Shown: positions 9,966 to 18,144 of the stretch, piece after piece
Numbering within the stretch: the first letter of the stretch is position 1
Layout of the letters: every line of letters begins with the position of its first letter
Assembly: GCF_007988965.1 (NCBI RefSeq)
Contig: NZ_BJVD01000001.1
Location: 1,054,001-1,118,000 of the forward strand
Direction: 5' to 3'
Length of the DNA: 64,000 nucleotides
From: Rummeliibacillus stabekisii
Lineage (GTDB): Bacteria; Bacillota; Bacilli; Bacillales_A; Planococcaceae
Position numbers and translations under genes: made by a program
The notes under the pieces: model-generated
The model's database searches: none
The model's input: the letters and a program-made list of their open reading frames with translations, nothing else
Told to the model about the DNA's origin: nothing

Positions 9966-9994
9966 ATGCCTCATTCAAATCTTTTCATATGATA
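9966..9994 (+). promoter_or_regulatory. Sigma-K-like promoter of the His/Cys-rich coat-like gene
   Basis: The -10 element CATATGATA (9986-9994) fits the sigma-K pattern CATAnnnTA perfectly. The -35 region is weak. It lies 58 bases before the ATG of the gene at 10053. Late mother-cell expression would fit a coat or exosporium protein. The remainder of the 9786-10052 gap shows no gene. Confidence 0.4.
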
Positions 9995-10052
9995 TTAATA
10001 ACCAAGGACTTAACATTCTTGGCATTAATTAACGTGAAAGGAGGGAAATAAG

Positions 10053-10592
10053 ATGAATGACGTTTGCCCAACATGTGGCAGCCATAAATCATACCATGCT
10101 ATCACTCATCATTGTGATGGTATGTCGTCTCACGACCATAAGTGTAACTGCGACCATAAGTGTAGGCAAAGTTCTCACTCCTGTTGCGACTACTGCCATT
10201 CCCATTATCATTGTAGAAGATCTATCTGTGATGAGGATTTCAGCATTCGGCTAGGTGGCTTGCAAAATGGACTAAACTTTCGGTTGAGGCAATTAATAGG
10301 TTGTAAAGTTGAATTCTTAATGGATAACGGCAACACCTTATATGGTGAAATCCGCCATGTAGGATCTAACTTTGTAGAGATTATGGAAGAAGACTACAAA
10401 CCACCAAAAATAGTTAAAGATAAAGTCATCGAAGAAGTATCTTCTAATGATGAAATAATCGAGAAGCCTCCTTCTGATATTAAAAAGAAGAAGAATAAAA
10501 GAAAAAAGAAAAATAATAGAAAAAAGAAGCATATGACCATTTTTTCTATGGATAAAATTATGGATATAAAATATCGTTGTAGCTGCCATTAA
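10053..10592 (+). CDS. His/Cys-rich protein with LSm/CotB-like domain and poly-Lys/Arg tail (putative spore coat protein)
   Basis: 179 residues in three parts. Residues 1-60 hold 11 Cys and 11 His, a strong metal-ligand cluster. Residues about 72-110 contain an LSm-like strand pattern (IGCKVEFLMDNGNTLYGEIRHVGSNFVEIME) of the sort seen in CotB-type coat proteins. Residues about 142-160 are a run of Lys/Arg/Asn, then a closing IKYRCSCH. A strong GGAGGG ribosome site precedes the ATG and a sigma-K-like -10 box lies upstream. It is convergent with the mnx operon and shares a bidirectional terminator with it. It may bind metal at the spore surface; that is inference. I know of no named homologue. 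Confidence 0.6.
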   Translation: MNDVCPTCGSHKSYHAITHHCDGMSSHDHKCNCDHKCRQSSHSCCDYCHSHYHCRRSICDEDFSIRLGGLQNGLNFRLRQLIGCKVEFLMDNGNTLYGEIRHVGSNFVEIMEEDYKPPKIVKDKVIEEVSSNDEIIEKPPSDIKKKKNKRKKKNNRKKKHMTIFSMDKIMDIKYRCSCH

Positions 10593-10809
10593 CCGCTTTA
10601 ACTTCTCTTTGATGACTCTTATTGAAGAAAGTACTGAAAGTAACATTTAACCTATACTTGCACACCAAAATAATTCAACATTTCTTATTTTGTAATTGCT
10701 TAATGCTCATCTATTGAGGCATTAGTTTCAGAGAAGAAGGATAATCAGGCAGTCAAAAACAACGTCCATTGGCCGCACTAAAATATTTGCATTAAGGAAG
10801 AAATTAAAT

Positions 10810-10853
10810 AACTCAGCCGCTAAGGATTCCTCCTTTTGCGACTGAGTTTTTTT
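10810..10853. terminator. Bidirectional terminator between the coat-like gene and the mnx operon
   Basis: Stem AACTCAGCCGC / GCGACTGAGTT (one G-T pair), T run on the plus side and a T-rich tract on the minus side. The gap 10593-10809 shows no gene. Confidence 0.75.
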
Positions 10854-11562
10854 AAGAAATCGACTCTTTCATTTTTTTAATTAAGATGAGTTTTGCTAAA
10901 GGAATTATTCTGAGCTCTTTTTCTATTTTTAACACAATAGAATCTTTGTTAACATCTGTTACAAACCCTTTTAATTCTATACCATCGAAGGTAAGTTCAA
11001 TTCTTTTTGCTTCCAAAGATAATAAATATATGGGTAATCGCATACCGAAAAACAGATGAAGCAGCTCTGGCGAGGAAGAGACGACTTCTCCAAAATGATA
11101 AGCCACTTCTCTCCTAAAACAAGAGTCCACGTCTCTTAATGACGCTTCGTGTATAGGTACAGCATATCTGCCACATGGTTTCACTTCATTAATCACGCTG
11201 TACGGAATAATCACCTCTTGCTTTTCATTCAGAAGTACGACAAAATCAAACCCGGCAATTTGGACATGCCCTTCTACTTTATTATCTGTATTTAGAGTAA
11301 CTTCCACATACAGTCCTTCCAAACCCCTAAACGCATTGCGGTAAATTTCTTGGGGGGATCTTTCATTAAGGGCCAAATCGAGAAGCAGTTCATTTGCTGC
11401 AGCAATTTCATCCTCTACATCTTTTAATTTTTCAATAGGAAGGCAGCTCGTTGGCGAAGGATAGGTTGGCGAGAGCATGTTGGGCGGGCAGCATGGATTC
11501 TGAGAGCAAAAGTCTTCTATTGGAGATAGTTCGACAAGCGGTCGTTCATATTTACTTCCCAT
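10852..11562 (-). CDS. MnxD-like protein encoded downstream of mnxG (double LSm-like domain)
   Basis: 236 residues, not recognised as a named gene. Two LSm/CotB-like strand sets are visible, about residues 85-125 (LYVEVTLN, KVEGHVQIAGFDFVVLL, VIIPYSVINEV) and 185-230 (RIELTFDGIELKGFVTDVNKDSIVLKI, IIPLAKLILI). The order and spacing closely match MnxD in the same operon, including IPYS, the FGE-V motif and the L-FF element in the middle. The two are therefore paralogues. The N-terminus has a Cys/Pro-rich CSQNPCCPP stretch. The ATG at 11562 is chosen because AAAGGAGG sits eight bases upstream; an in-frame GTG at 11571 is too close to it. It lies 36 bases after mnxG and is the last gene of the operon. 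Confidence 0.6.
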   Translation of the reverse strand: MGSKYERPLVELSPIEDFCSQNPCCPPNMLSPTYPSPTSCLPIEKLKDVEDEIAAANELLLDLALNERSPQEIYRNAFRGLEGLYVEVTLNTDNKVEGHVQIAGFDFVVLLNEKQEVIIPYSVINEVKPCGRYAVPIHEASLRDVDSCFRREVAYHFGEVVSSSPELLHLFFGMRLPIYLLSLEAKRIELTFDGIELKGFVTDVNKDSIVLKIEKELRIIPLAKLILIKKMKESIS

Positions 11563-11598
11563 CTGTGTCACCTCCTTTCTTTAACAGCAAAGGATTCT

Positions 11599-14500
11599 TT
11601 ATTCATTAATTGGTGGCAAGTATTTTTGTATTTCTTTGTGCACACGCATGATCCCCCACATGCCTTGTTCTAAATCCCATCTTATATTGCCAGCTCGATA
11701 CATAAAGTCACCGGAATAACCCCCAATGGCACCTGCTCCTCCTAGGAGCTGCAAATTTCTAAGCCCGCCTGCCACATTATGACCTACAAATGATTCAACA
11801 CGAGAATCCATATCTTTTACATCAAAGAGCCATCTGTGGCCATGGAGGTGGAATGTGTGAGACCTTCTTCTTTCTGCCGGCGTAATAAGGCGGATTGTAA
11901 CGGGATCGCCTGTATATGCTTCAAATACAGGTGTCGCTGGATCGCCAAATACGATAGATGAAAATAATTTATGAAGAACAGGGTTCTTGTTATAACGGTT
12001 AATTAAGCGTTCACAACGATAATTAAAGCCTCGTGAGCCTTGATCATATGTGTCTACTAAATCCTCTTTATCCAAATCTGGAGGAGGCAATAAAATTCCA
12101 TCAATAGGATCGATAATTAGCTCATCATTTTGATCAAGAAGCCTAACACCATCATGAATGAGTAAAACATACTCTCTTACATCCGGAAGAAGAGGGTTCC
12201 TTAATATCACATTCGCACCTGACCGGACCGGCTTTAATGTATAAGGATCCACATATTCTGTTCCTCTCGGCTCAGCAATAAAGGCTCCAAAGGCCCCTTG
12301 CGATTTATGATTGCGAATATCTGCCATATCCCATAATCCACAGGCACCTAATTGAGAATCTACATACCAGCGATATGTTCTTTTTTCTCCCGGCCCTACT
12401 GTTTGATCTCCATTAAATCCAACCGTTTCTCCAGCGGAAGTTTGAACATCATAATCTACTAATTGTGGGTGCAGTGAAATCCTTAATGATGGTGGATAAA
12501 ATGCCTGCTCTTTCACCTCTGGATATGGATAGATACCATCCTTGAATGGAAATAGATCAAATTTCAGCTTACTCGTCAATGTTACATCCACTGTATCCCC
12601 CACATTGGCTCGGATTACAAGTGGCTCTGCCTTCTTTTTACCTTGCAAAATATCTTCCATATCTTCTTGAAGTGCAAAAATAATGCCGTACGGGTCATGG
12701 TCGCCAAAATCGTTATAGGTTATTGGGACTTGAAAAGCGACAATATCGAAAGTCCGTATAGGACCTTTCGCTGGGAGGAGTGTTGCTTTCTTTGCAGGCG
12801 GTGGTTTCTTTCCAGTACACTCCGGCAAAGGCCTTGATTGCTTCATAGGCATCGGTCGATCTGACAAAGGAATCAAATCGGGCACTTTTTCTTTATATGC
12901 TCGGATTAACCCCCAAAGGCCATTCCATAGATCCTCTTCAGTTTCAAAAGCCCACAGATAATCTCCTGGTCTTGGAATAAATGTTTCAAAGGTGAAAGAC
13001 TCAGAAATCCCGATGTGTTGCTGACAGTCTAACCGTGAAGAGAGATTTCCACGTTCGTTGAGCCATCTTAAACCATGGACATTAAAACTATGCGACTCTT
13101 CTTGCGCGCCTTGCAAAAGCCTTATCCGTATGGGATCGCCTGCATATGCACGCAGTATTGGCGTGACTGGATCACCGTGCGTAAATGAACTAAAACTATA
13201 AGCGGGATCACACTCTTTCCCTAATCGGAATTGCAACGGTTCGTTTTTATAATTTACACCGAATAAGCCAGGATCATCTTGAGAGCCCGGAAATTTTGGA
13301 GGATTGAGTGGCTTGCCATCTTTGTCAAACAGTAAAGTAAAGTCTTGTGCAAATAGTGCAAAGTCTCGGTAATTTGGTATGAGCGGATGATTGACAGTTA
13401 CCTGCGTACCACGGTCAACCTCTTCTCCTGTGGCTGGATTAAGAAATTCAGAAAATCTTGGATGTACTACACCTGATCCAAAGACGCCATGTTGCTGATG
13501 GCTCAATGGGAAGAGATGGTCATGGAAGAACCATGCCTTCAATTCAACGTCCGCATAGTAAGAATAGCGGATTGTTTCACCCGGCAATACAGAAGAATCA
13601 TAATTCCACCCCACATTCGCACCATCACATACCAGTACATCAAACTTTACAAAGTGAATATGAAAACCGGTCTCATATGTTCTGGTAACTAATTGGAAAG
13701 CATCACCATCAAGAATATGAGGCAACCTGTTAGTAAAATTAATCTTAATGCAGGTGTGAGCAGAAGCATGAATAACAAGTGGCTCTGGCTCTTTCTTTCC
13801 AGAACAGACATCTTCCACATCTTCATCTAACACATAAATACGCCCTTTTGGATCATGCCAGCCTTCTCTATTGTAAATAATCGGCAGTTCAATTATAGAA
13901 ACATTGAATTCTTTGACGGGTGTTTCTTCAGGGCACGGGTCTGTAAATACGGCACCTGGGCGCGGTTTTTCAATCGCTGCATGACGTTCCAGCTCTGTCA
14001 TGTCCCTTCCACCAACAATACCTAAAGGCGGTCTTGGCGCTTTATTCCCTACTTTGCCAGGAATAAAATTCGGGAAGCCAGGTTTTTGCTTCGTTGGCTT
14101 GGGTGGCGGCGCCCGATCAGGCAAGGGCTGCAATGCTTTGATTGGTACACCGTTCGGATAGCATTGACTCCCATCTTGCAGGGTATCAAAGATTCGATTC
14201 ATCCCCCACATCCCCGCTGCGAAATGCGGATATAAATGACAGTGGATGATGATATCTCCAAATGAGCCTTGAAGGCTTCCTAATCCATATAGTGGATCTA
14301 TTGTATAGTGAGATTGTGGGCTGATGGCTTGGGCATCAACAATGGTTGATGATAAGTCTTGCGGATCTTCAAACCATTGATGGACGTGGTAATGAAAGAC
14401 ATGTGTTTCCTTTTGCCCACCGTGGAATAGGCGTATCCTGGCGGGATCTCCTACGTACCCCCGTAATATAGGAGCAGATGGATCGCCGAAGACCCATGAA

Positions 14501-15243
14501 TCATGATGCACCTCTTCTCCGACACAGTTAGGGCACACCACGCCTTCAGAAATTAACTGAGCACGTCTATTTTCCGGCTCATATCTGTAATTGGCGCCAT
14601 GAAATGATTCTTCCTCTTGATTGGTGATATGATTGATAGGTCGGTTTCCTGTGACATCATTGATCTCCATCTCATCATGGAACATCCACACATACTCTCT
14701 GTGAGAAGGCAGCAATGGATGATGAACATCCGCATACATTCCGCTATTCATTGGCTTGCCCGATACTGGATCTGTCCACCAGGAAAATCGATTTTCAACA
14801 CATAGTCCCCCAAAAAGTCCATTCGAATTGGATCCATTTTTGCTGCTTGAGGGGTTACCTAGATCTGCAAAGAAATAGTTTCCTTCTTCCAATGCATGTA
14901 TCCGGTATATTATCGAATCACCCGGGGCCACTGTACTATCCTTGTTATAGCCGACACTTGCTCCATCTGCATTACAAACATCGTACTCTGCTTCATAAAA
15001 ATGCATACCTGTATGGAATGGCAGTTTATTTTCAAATTGAATCTCTACAATATCGCCGGCGTTCGCCCGAATAACCAATGGCTCTACTAAATCCACCGGT
15101 GTAAAAGGATTTTTCTTGACCAAGTCTTTTACTTTTTGCTCATTCTCTTTTAACACATACATCATGCCATTCGGATTATGGTCGCCAAATGTGTTGACCA
15201 CAATCCGAATTGGAATAGCGACGACATGATATTTTCTCTTCAT
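11599..15243 (-). CDS. mnxG: Manganese-oxidising giant multicopper oxidase MnxG
   Basis: 1214 residues, almost exactly the length known for Bacillus MnxG, which oxidises Mn(II) to Mn(IV) oxide on spores. The protein is a chain of cupredoxin domains. Four HxH motifs stand at 286/288 (HYHVHQW), 334/336 (HCH, in HCHLYPHFAAGMW, a complete type-1 site with H340 and M345), 528/530 (HIH) and 574/576 (HDH). In ordinary laccases the HCH-containing pair comes last; here it comes first, as described for MnxG. A further HTFHLHGHRW cluster lies at 1129-1138. No signal peptide is visible. RBS GGAGG precedes the ATG. The gene context (mnxA-F upstream) supports the call. Confidence 0.92.
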   Translation of the reverse strand: MKRKYHVVAIPIRIVVNTFGDHNPNGMMYVLKENEQKVKDLVKKNPFTPVDLVEPLVIRANAGDIVEIQFENKLPFHTGMHFYEAEYDVCNADGASVGYNKDSTVAPGDSIIYRIHALEEGNYFFADLGNPSSSKNGSNSNGLFGGLCVENRFSWWTDPVSGKPMNSGMYADVHHPLLPSHREYVWMFHDEMEINDVTGNRPINHITNQEEESFHGANYRYEPENRRAQLISEGVVCPNCVGEEVHHDSWVFGDPSAPILRGYVGDPARIRLFHGGQKETHVFHYHVHQWFEDPQDLSSTIVDAQAISPQSHYTIDPLYGLGSLQGSFGDIIIHCHLYPHFAAGMWGMNRIFDTLQDGSQCYPNGVPIKALQPLPDRAPPPKPTKQKPGFPNFIPGKVGNKAPRPPLGIVGGRDMTELERHAAIEKPRPGAVFTDPCPEETPVKEFNVSIIELPIIYNREGWHDPKGRIYVLDEDVEDVCSGKKEPEPLVIHASAHTCIKINFTNRLPHILDGDAFQLVTRTYETGFHIHFVKFDVLVCDGANVGWNYDSSVLPGETIRYSYYADVELKAWFFHDHLFPLSHQQHGVFGSGVVHPRFSEFLNPATGEEVDRGTQVTVNHPLIPNYRDFALFAQDFTLLFDKDGKPLNPPKFPGSQDDPGLFGVNYKNEPLQFRLGKECDPAYSFSSFTHGDPVTPILRAYAGDPIRIRLLQGAQEESHSFNVHGLRWLNERGNLSSRLDCQQHIGISESFTFETFIPRPGDYLWAFETEEDLWNGLWGLIRAYKEKVPDLIPLSDRPMPMKQSRPLPECTGKKPPPAKKATLLPAKGPIRTFDIVAFQVPITYNDFGDHDPYGIIFALQEDMEDILQGKKKAEPLVIRANVGDTVDVTLTSKLKFDLFPFKDGIYPYPEVKEQAFYPPSLRISLHPQLVDYDVQTSAGETVGFNGDQTVGPGEKRTYRWYVDSQLGACGLWDMADIRNHKSQGAFGAFIAEPRGTEYVDPYTLKPVRSGANVILRNPLLPDVREYVLLIHDGVRLLDQNDELIIDPIDGILLPPPDLDKEDLVDTYDQGSRGFNYRCERLINRYNKNPVLHKLFSSIVFGDPATPVFEAYTGDPVTIRLITPAERRRSHTFHLHGHRWLFDVKDMDSRVESFVGHNVAGGLRNLQLLGGAGAIGGYSGDFMYRAGNIRWDLEQGMWGIMRVHKEIQKYLPPINE

Positions 15244-15261
15244 TTAACCTCCTCCGTCTCT

Positions 15262-15546
15262 TTAACCTTTCAACTCAGGGATACTTGGGCCAATATTGGT
15301 TTCAATGTAAAAAACACTGATGGAATCAATGTGTACGCTCCATTCTTTCCCCTCTAGCTCAGCAACGCTTGTTGTTTCAACATCTAGCACAACAATATCT
15401 TCAATGACTTCTTTTATCTTTCCAATAAACATAAAGGGGAATGCTTGCGTTAAGATAAATACTCTTCGATTCACGTTCTTTTTAAAATGTTTTGTCACTG
15501 CTTCATGTCTTCGCTCATTGATCATTTTCAATCGTTCTTTTTGCAT
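15262..15546 (-). CDS. mnxF: Mnx complex small subunit MnxF
   Basis: 94 residues. It lies directly upstream of mnxG, as MnxF does in the marine Bacillus mnx operon, where MnxE and MnxF co-purify with MnxG. The sequence has a charged N-terminal helix (MQKERLKMINERRHEAV) followed by a beta-rich part (NRRVFILTQAFPFMFIGKIKEVIEDIVVLDV, then WSVHIDSISVFYIET) that resembles MnxE and LSm-like proteins. The ATG at 15546 has AGGAGG eight bases upstream; the in-frame GTG at 15564 overlaps the mnxE stop and is rejected. Assignment rests on position, size and similarity to MnxE. Confidence 0.72.
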   Translation of the reverse strand: MQKERLKMINERRHEAVTKHFKKNVNRRVFILTQAFPFMFIGKIKEVIEDIVVLDVETTSVAELEGKEWSVHIDSISVFYIETNIGPSIPELKG

Positions 15547-15563
15547 TTGTTCATCCTCCTGCA

Positions 15564-15854
15564 CTAGGTTAGTGGAAAGGCCATATCACTTGGAATTTCT
15601 GTTGAAAAAGCAACAATTTGTTCAAGTGGAATACTTAAAGGAAGTGGAAATTCATAGAAAGGGGCGTTCACCATTTTGATAATGACGGGTGACAAGGTAA
15701 GATGTCCCAATTGGATATCAGAAACTTTACCTGCAAATATGGGCCTAAATACTTGACCCAGAAGGTTTAGCTGCACTGCTCTTGTTATAACCAGCACTTC
15801 CTCCCCTTTCAACTTTTGCATATAATCTACTAGCATTTCATCAGCTTGCTTCAC
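15564..15854 (-). CDS. mnxE: Mnx complex small subunit MnxE
   Basis: 96 residues, size and operon position as MnxE. A short helix (DEMLVDYMQKL) is followed by beta-rich sequence (EEVLVITRAVQLNLLGQVFRP, FAGKVSDIQLGHLTLSP, LSIPLEQIVAFSTEI). The ITRA/ILTQA, GKV.DI/GKI.EVI and final I..I..F..E positions line up with MnxF, so the two look like paralogues. The GTG start is supported by AGGAGG seven bases upstream. MnxE/MnxF are known to bind copper and form an oligomer with MnxG. Confidence 0.72.
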   Translation of the reverse strand: MKQADEMLVDYMQKLKGEEVLVITRAVQLNLLGQVFRPIFAGKVSDIQLGHLTLSPVIIKMVNAPFYEFPLPLSIPLEQIVAFSTEIPSDMAFPLT

Positions 15855-15872
15855 GCTATCTCCTCCTCGTGA

Positions 15873-16574
15873 TTAGAAAATCGCTTTTATCATTTCCCTC
15901 CAAAAGGTAAAAAGCCTTACGGTCGCAACAGAATGTATATCATTAAGAGGAATTACACTCTCCGCCTTCAAAAGTTTAAGATATAAATGGCTTTTATCAG
16001 TTCGATTAATCTTTCCATAATACATTTTGTCATCTGTTCGAACTTCTACAGAGCACCCTTTCCAAGTATCCAGATTTGTTCTGAGTGACTCCTCAAAAAA
16101 TTGTTGAACCAGCGCATCTCGTTTTGTGACTGTTTCACCAAACTTCAGAATAAGTTTTTCTCTTAATCCGTTATCATAAATATAGTTTTGATGTGCATTC
16201 GAATAAGTAGGATGACCAAAAGGAATCGTTGCAGACACAATTGAACTATAAGGAAGCCAAATACGTTTTTTCAAATTTGTAATCATCACAAAATCTCTGC
16301 CTATGGTTGCGACTTTGCCCTCCACCACTGGCTCTTCCTCTGATATAGTAATAACCACTTCTTGATTTCGCTTCATTTTGAAAAACTTCTTTAACGTTAA
16401 TGTTTTACGGATAGGTTCATGGATATTAGTAATTTGAAACATATTTTGCTGACTGATATATTCTGCTAGAATTCTAGTCTCTTCTTCTGAAACCGGACTT
16501 GTCGGTGAGGAAAATGACGGAGCACTACCTGTTCCTTTTTGATTTACCAGGGGGCTATTAACCTTTTCGTTCAT
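15873..16574 (-). CDS. mnxD: MnxD-like protein (double LSm-like domain)
   Basis: 233 residues. A low-complexity Ser/Pro-rich N-terminus (to about 35) precedes two LSm-like strand sets at about 80-120 (EVVITIS, VEGKVATIGRDFVMITN, IWLPYSSIVSA) and 185-225 (SVEVRTDDKMYYGKINRTDKSHLYLKLL, VIPLNDIHSV). The middle contains FGETVTKRDALVQQFFEESL. It shares this architecture with the gene after mnxG. The ATG at 16574 is chosen because AAGGGGTG lies just upstream; an in-frame GTG at 16583 would sit inside that site. Called mnxD by order between mnxC and mnxE. Its biochemical role is not established. Confidence 0.65.
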   Translation of the reverse strand: MNEKVNSPLVNQKGTGSAPSFSSPTSPVSEEETRILAEYISQQNMFQITNIHEPIRKTLTLKKFFKMKRNQEVVITISEEEPVVEGKVATIGRDFVMITNLKKRIWLPYSSIVSATIPFGHPTYSNAHQNYIYDNGLREKLILKFGETVTKRDALVQQFFEESLRTNLDTWKGCSVEVRTDDKMYYGKINRTDKSHLYLKLLKAESVIPLNDIHSVATVRLFTFWREMIKAIF

Positions 16575-16618
16575 TTTTTTCACCCCTTATTGTTGAAGTA
16601 TACAGAGTACGCAAGCTA

Positions 16619-17209
16619 TTAATTTTCTTTTATCAGTAGATAAATATTTTCTGCAAGCTGTTCTATGTTGACAGCCTTTTGCCCCGTATTCATAGTATGG
16701 TATGCACGGATTTGATTGGCAGTGTCTGCTAAATACATAGTCGTGCTATGGGCGATTGTACCTTCTTCATCTTTTTTGTAGGCAAAATTAAAGTCGTTGA
16801 TGGTTTTTCGGGTATTTTCTAAAGTTCCCCTTATAAAAATCCAATTAGCAGGAATTGGCTCAAAATGGGATGCGTACTGTTTAATCCTTCTAGAAGTATC
16901 CACTTCAGGATCCATCGTAATTAAAACTACATCATATTCAGTTTCTTTCACATTTTTTTTCTTTAATACACCCTGAAGCTCTTTTAAATCTAGCATGGTC
17001 ATCGGGCAAACATCCGGGCAATTTGTGTAATAAAAAGTGATTAATTTCGGTTTACTATTGGAAAAGGAGAACTCTTTTCCATCAATGGTTTGTAGCTCAG
17101 GGTTTTCTATCTTGTGCAATTTTGGCAACTCAGCTGCTTTCGGCCAAAAGATGTACACTAATATGGCCCCGAATAAAAGCCCGCACATGATGATGACTCG
17201 TTTTTTCAA
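16619..17209 (-). CDS. mnxC: Sco1/SenC-like copper chaperone or thiol protein MnxC
   Basis: 196 residues. One membrane anchor at about 4-22 is followed by a thioredoxin-fold Sco domain outside the membrane. The copper/redox motif is CPDVC at Cys64 and Cys68, with the conserved distal His at 154 (TIAHSTTMYL) and the VDTSRRIKQY region between them. Sco proteins deliver copper to cuproenzymes, so it probably matures the copper sites of MnxG (inference; the mnx operon of Bacillus SG-1 encodes such a protein as MnxC). The TTG start has GGAGG upstream. It lies 13 bases after mnxB. Confidence 0.85.
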   Translation of the reverse strand: MKKRVIIMCGLLFGAILVYIFWPKAAELPKLHKIENPELQTIDGKEFSFSNSKPKLITFYYTNCPDVCPMTMLDLKELQGVLKKKNVKETEYDVVLITMDPEVDTSRRIKQYASHFEPIPANWIFIRGTLENTRKTINDFNFAYKKDEEGTIAHSTTMYLADTANQIRAYHTMNTGQKAVNIEQLAENIYLLIKEN

Positions 17210-17222
17210 ACCTTCCTCCCCC

Positions 17223-17684
17223 TCATACTCTTAACGAATATAAAATAAGCATGAAAACGAATAGTAGTAGAAGCGATGAAAATCCACACATTTGATATAT
17301 CATAACGAATTGTTGCTGAGCAGAAGCAAGAGGAATACTGCATAATTGGGGGTTTTTCAACACTTCGCCTATCATCACTCCCATAATGCTACCTAACACG
17401 CCTTGGTAAAAACCAAGCAAAATGGAGTGGAATTTAACAAGCGCTCCAAATAAAATACCCACTACCCCACCATACATAATGCTGCATAGCACGATAAAAG
17501 AAGGGTGAATTGTGAAGGCGCTAGATATATGGATGCCTACTACCAATGCTGAGACTGAAACAGCTGCTTTTGTGATAGATGCTGCATACCGATCCCCGAA
17601 TAATGCTCTTTTCCTTCGTAGGATAAAGTAACAAATAAATGTTGTCAGCATATTAAAAATGCCAAGAATTATAACTATAAACAT
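17223..17684 (-). CDS. mnxB: Hydrophobic membrane protein, MnxB-like
   Basis: 153 residues with about four hydrophobic segments (1-21, 36-58, 60-90, 125-150). The central segment GGVVGILFGALVKFHSILLGFYQGVLGSIMG parallels the MnxA segment, so the two are paralogues. The ATG at 17684 has AGGAGG six bases upstream and leaves a ten-base gap to mnxA; the longer reading (start 17729) would overlap mnxA and lacks a ribosome site. Named by position in the operon. The function is unknown. Confidence 0.62.
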   Translation of the reverse strand: MFIVIILGIFNMLTTFICYFILRRKRALFGDRYAASITKAAVSVSALVVGIHISSAFTIHPSFIVLCSIMYGGVVGILFGALVKFHSILLGFYQGVLGSIMGVMIGEVLKNPQLCSIPLASAQQQFVMIYQMCGFSSLLLLFVFMLILYSLRV

Positions 17685-17694
17685 GGCGTACCTC

Positions 17695-18114
17695 CTATGA
17701 ACGCCTAAGTGATATAACCAATAGGGCAATCATCAAACAAATCAACCCCTCCATCATGACAATAAACAGAAACGGATTAATCAAGATTGCTCCTAACATC
17801 GGTGCCATAATACCTACCATTAAACCATTGCTCAATCCTGTCAGCATTGTCTGATAATCAAATAGCGCACCGAAAATACCTCCTGCCACCATTCCAAGAA
17901 TCGTTGACAAGCAGGTAATCGCAATAAAATGAAAAGTATACTGCACCATCAGTAAAACACCTACCGAAAGGCTAAGCATACCGCCGGTAACCATGGCTAT
18001 ATTCATGCCTAAGTGAAAACCAACTACTTTTCGGTAACGGGACATAAACACATACAGCATGATAAAAACCAACATATTCACATATGTCAATAACTGCAAA
18101 GAAATCTCCTCCAT
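17695..18114 (-). CDS. mnxA: Hydrophobic membrane protein, MnxA-like
   Basis: 139 residues, mostly hydrophobic, with about four membrane segments. The core GGIFGALFDYQTMLTGLSNGLMVGIMAPMLGAILINP has an FGAL...LxG...G..G.M..NP pattern shared with MnxB. It is the first gene of the mnx operon, with AGAGGTGGTGAC ahead of the ATG and a sigma-K-like promoter about 30 bases upstream. The name is given by position; these proteins might move copper or manganese or anchor the complex, but nothing in the sequence proves it. Confidence 0.62.
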   Translation of the reverse strand: MEEISLQLLTYVNMLVFIMLYVFMSRYRKVVGFHLGMNIAMVTGGMLSLSVGVLLMVQYTFHFIAITCLSTILGMVAGGIFGALFDYQTMLTGLSNGLMVGIMAPMLGAILINPFLFIVMMEGLICLMIALLVISLRRS

Positions 18115-18144
18115 GTCACCACCTCTTCACAAGGTATGTATATT

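Noticed and set aside
10057-10254. Alternative-frame ORF within the His/Cys-rich gene
   Set aside because: Starts four bases after the real ATG and has no separate ribosome site; the main frame has the coherent domains.
13458-13692. Plus-strand ORFs inside mnxG
   Set aside because: His-rich shadows of the mnxG reading frame with no ribosome site and no family resemblance.
17684-17729. Overlap of mnxA and mnxB suggested by the longest ORF
   Set aside because: A ribosome site (AGGAGG) lies just before the ATG at 17684; the upstream extension lacks one and would overlap the mnxA end.
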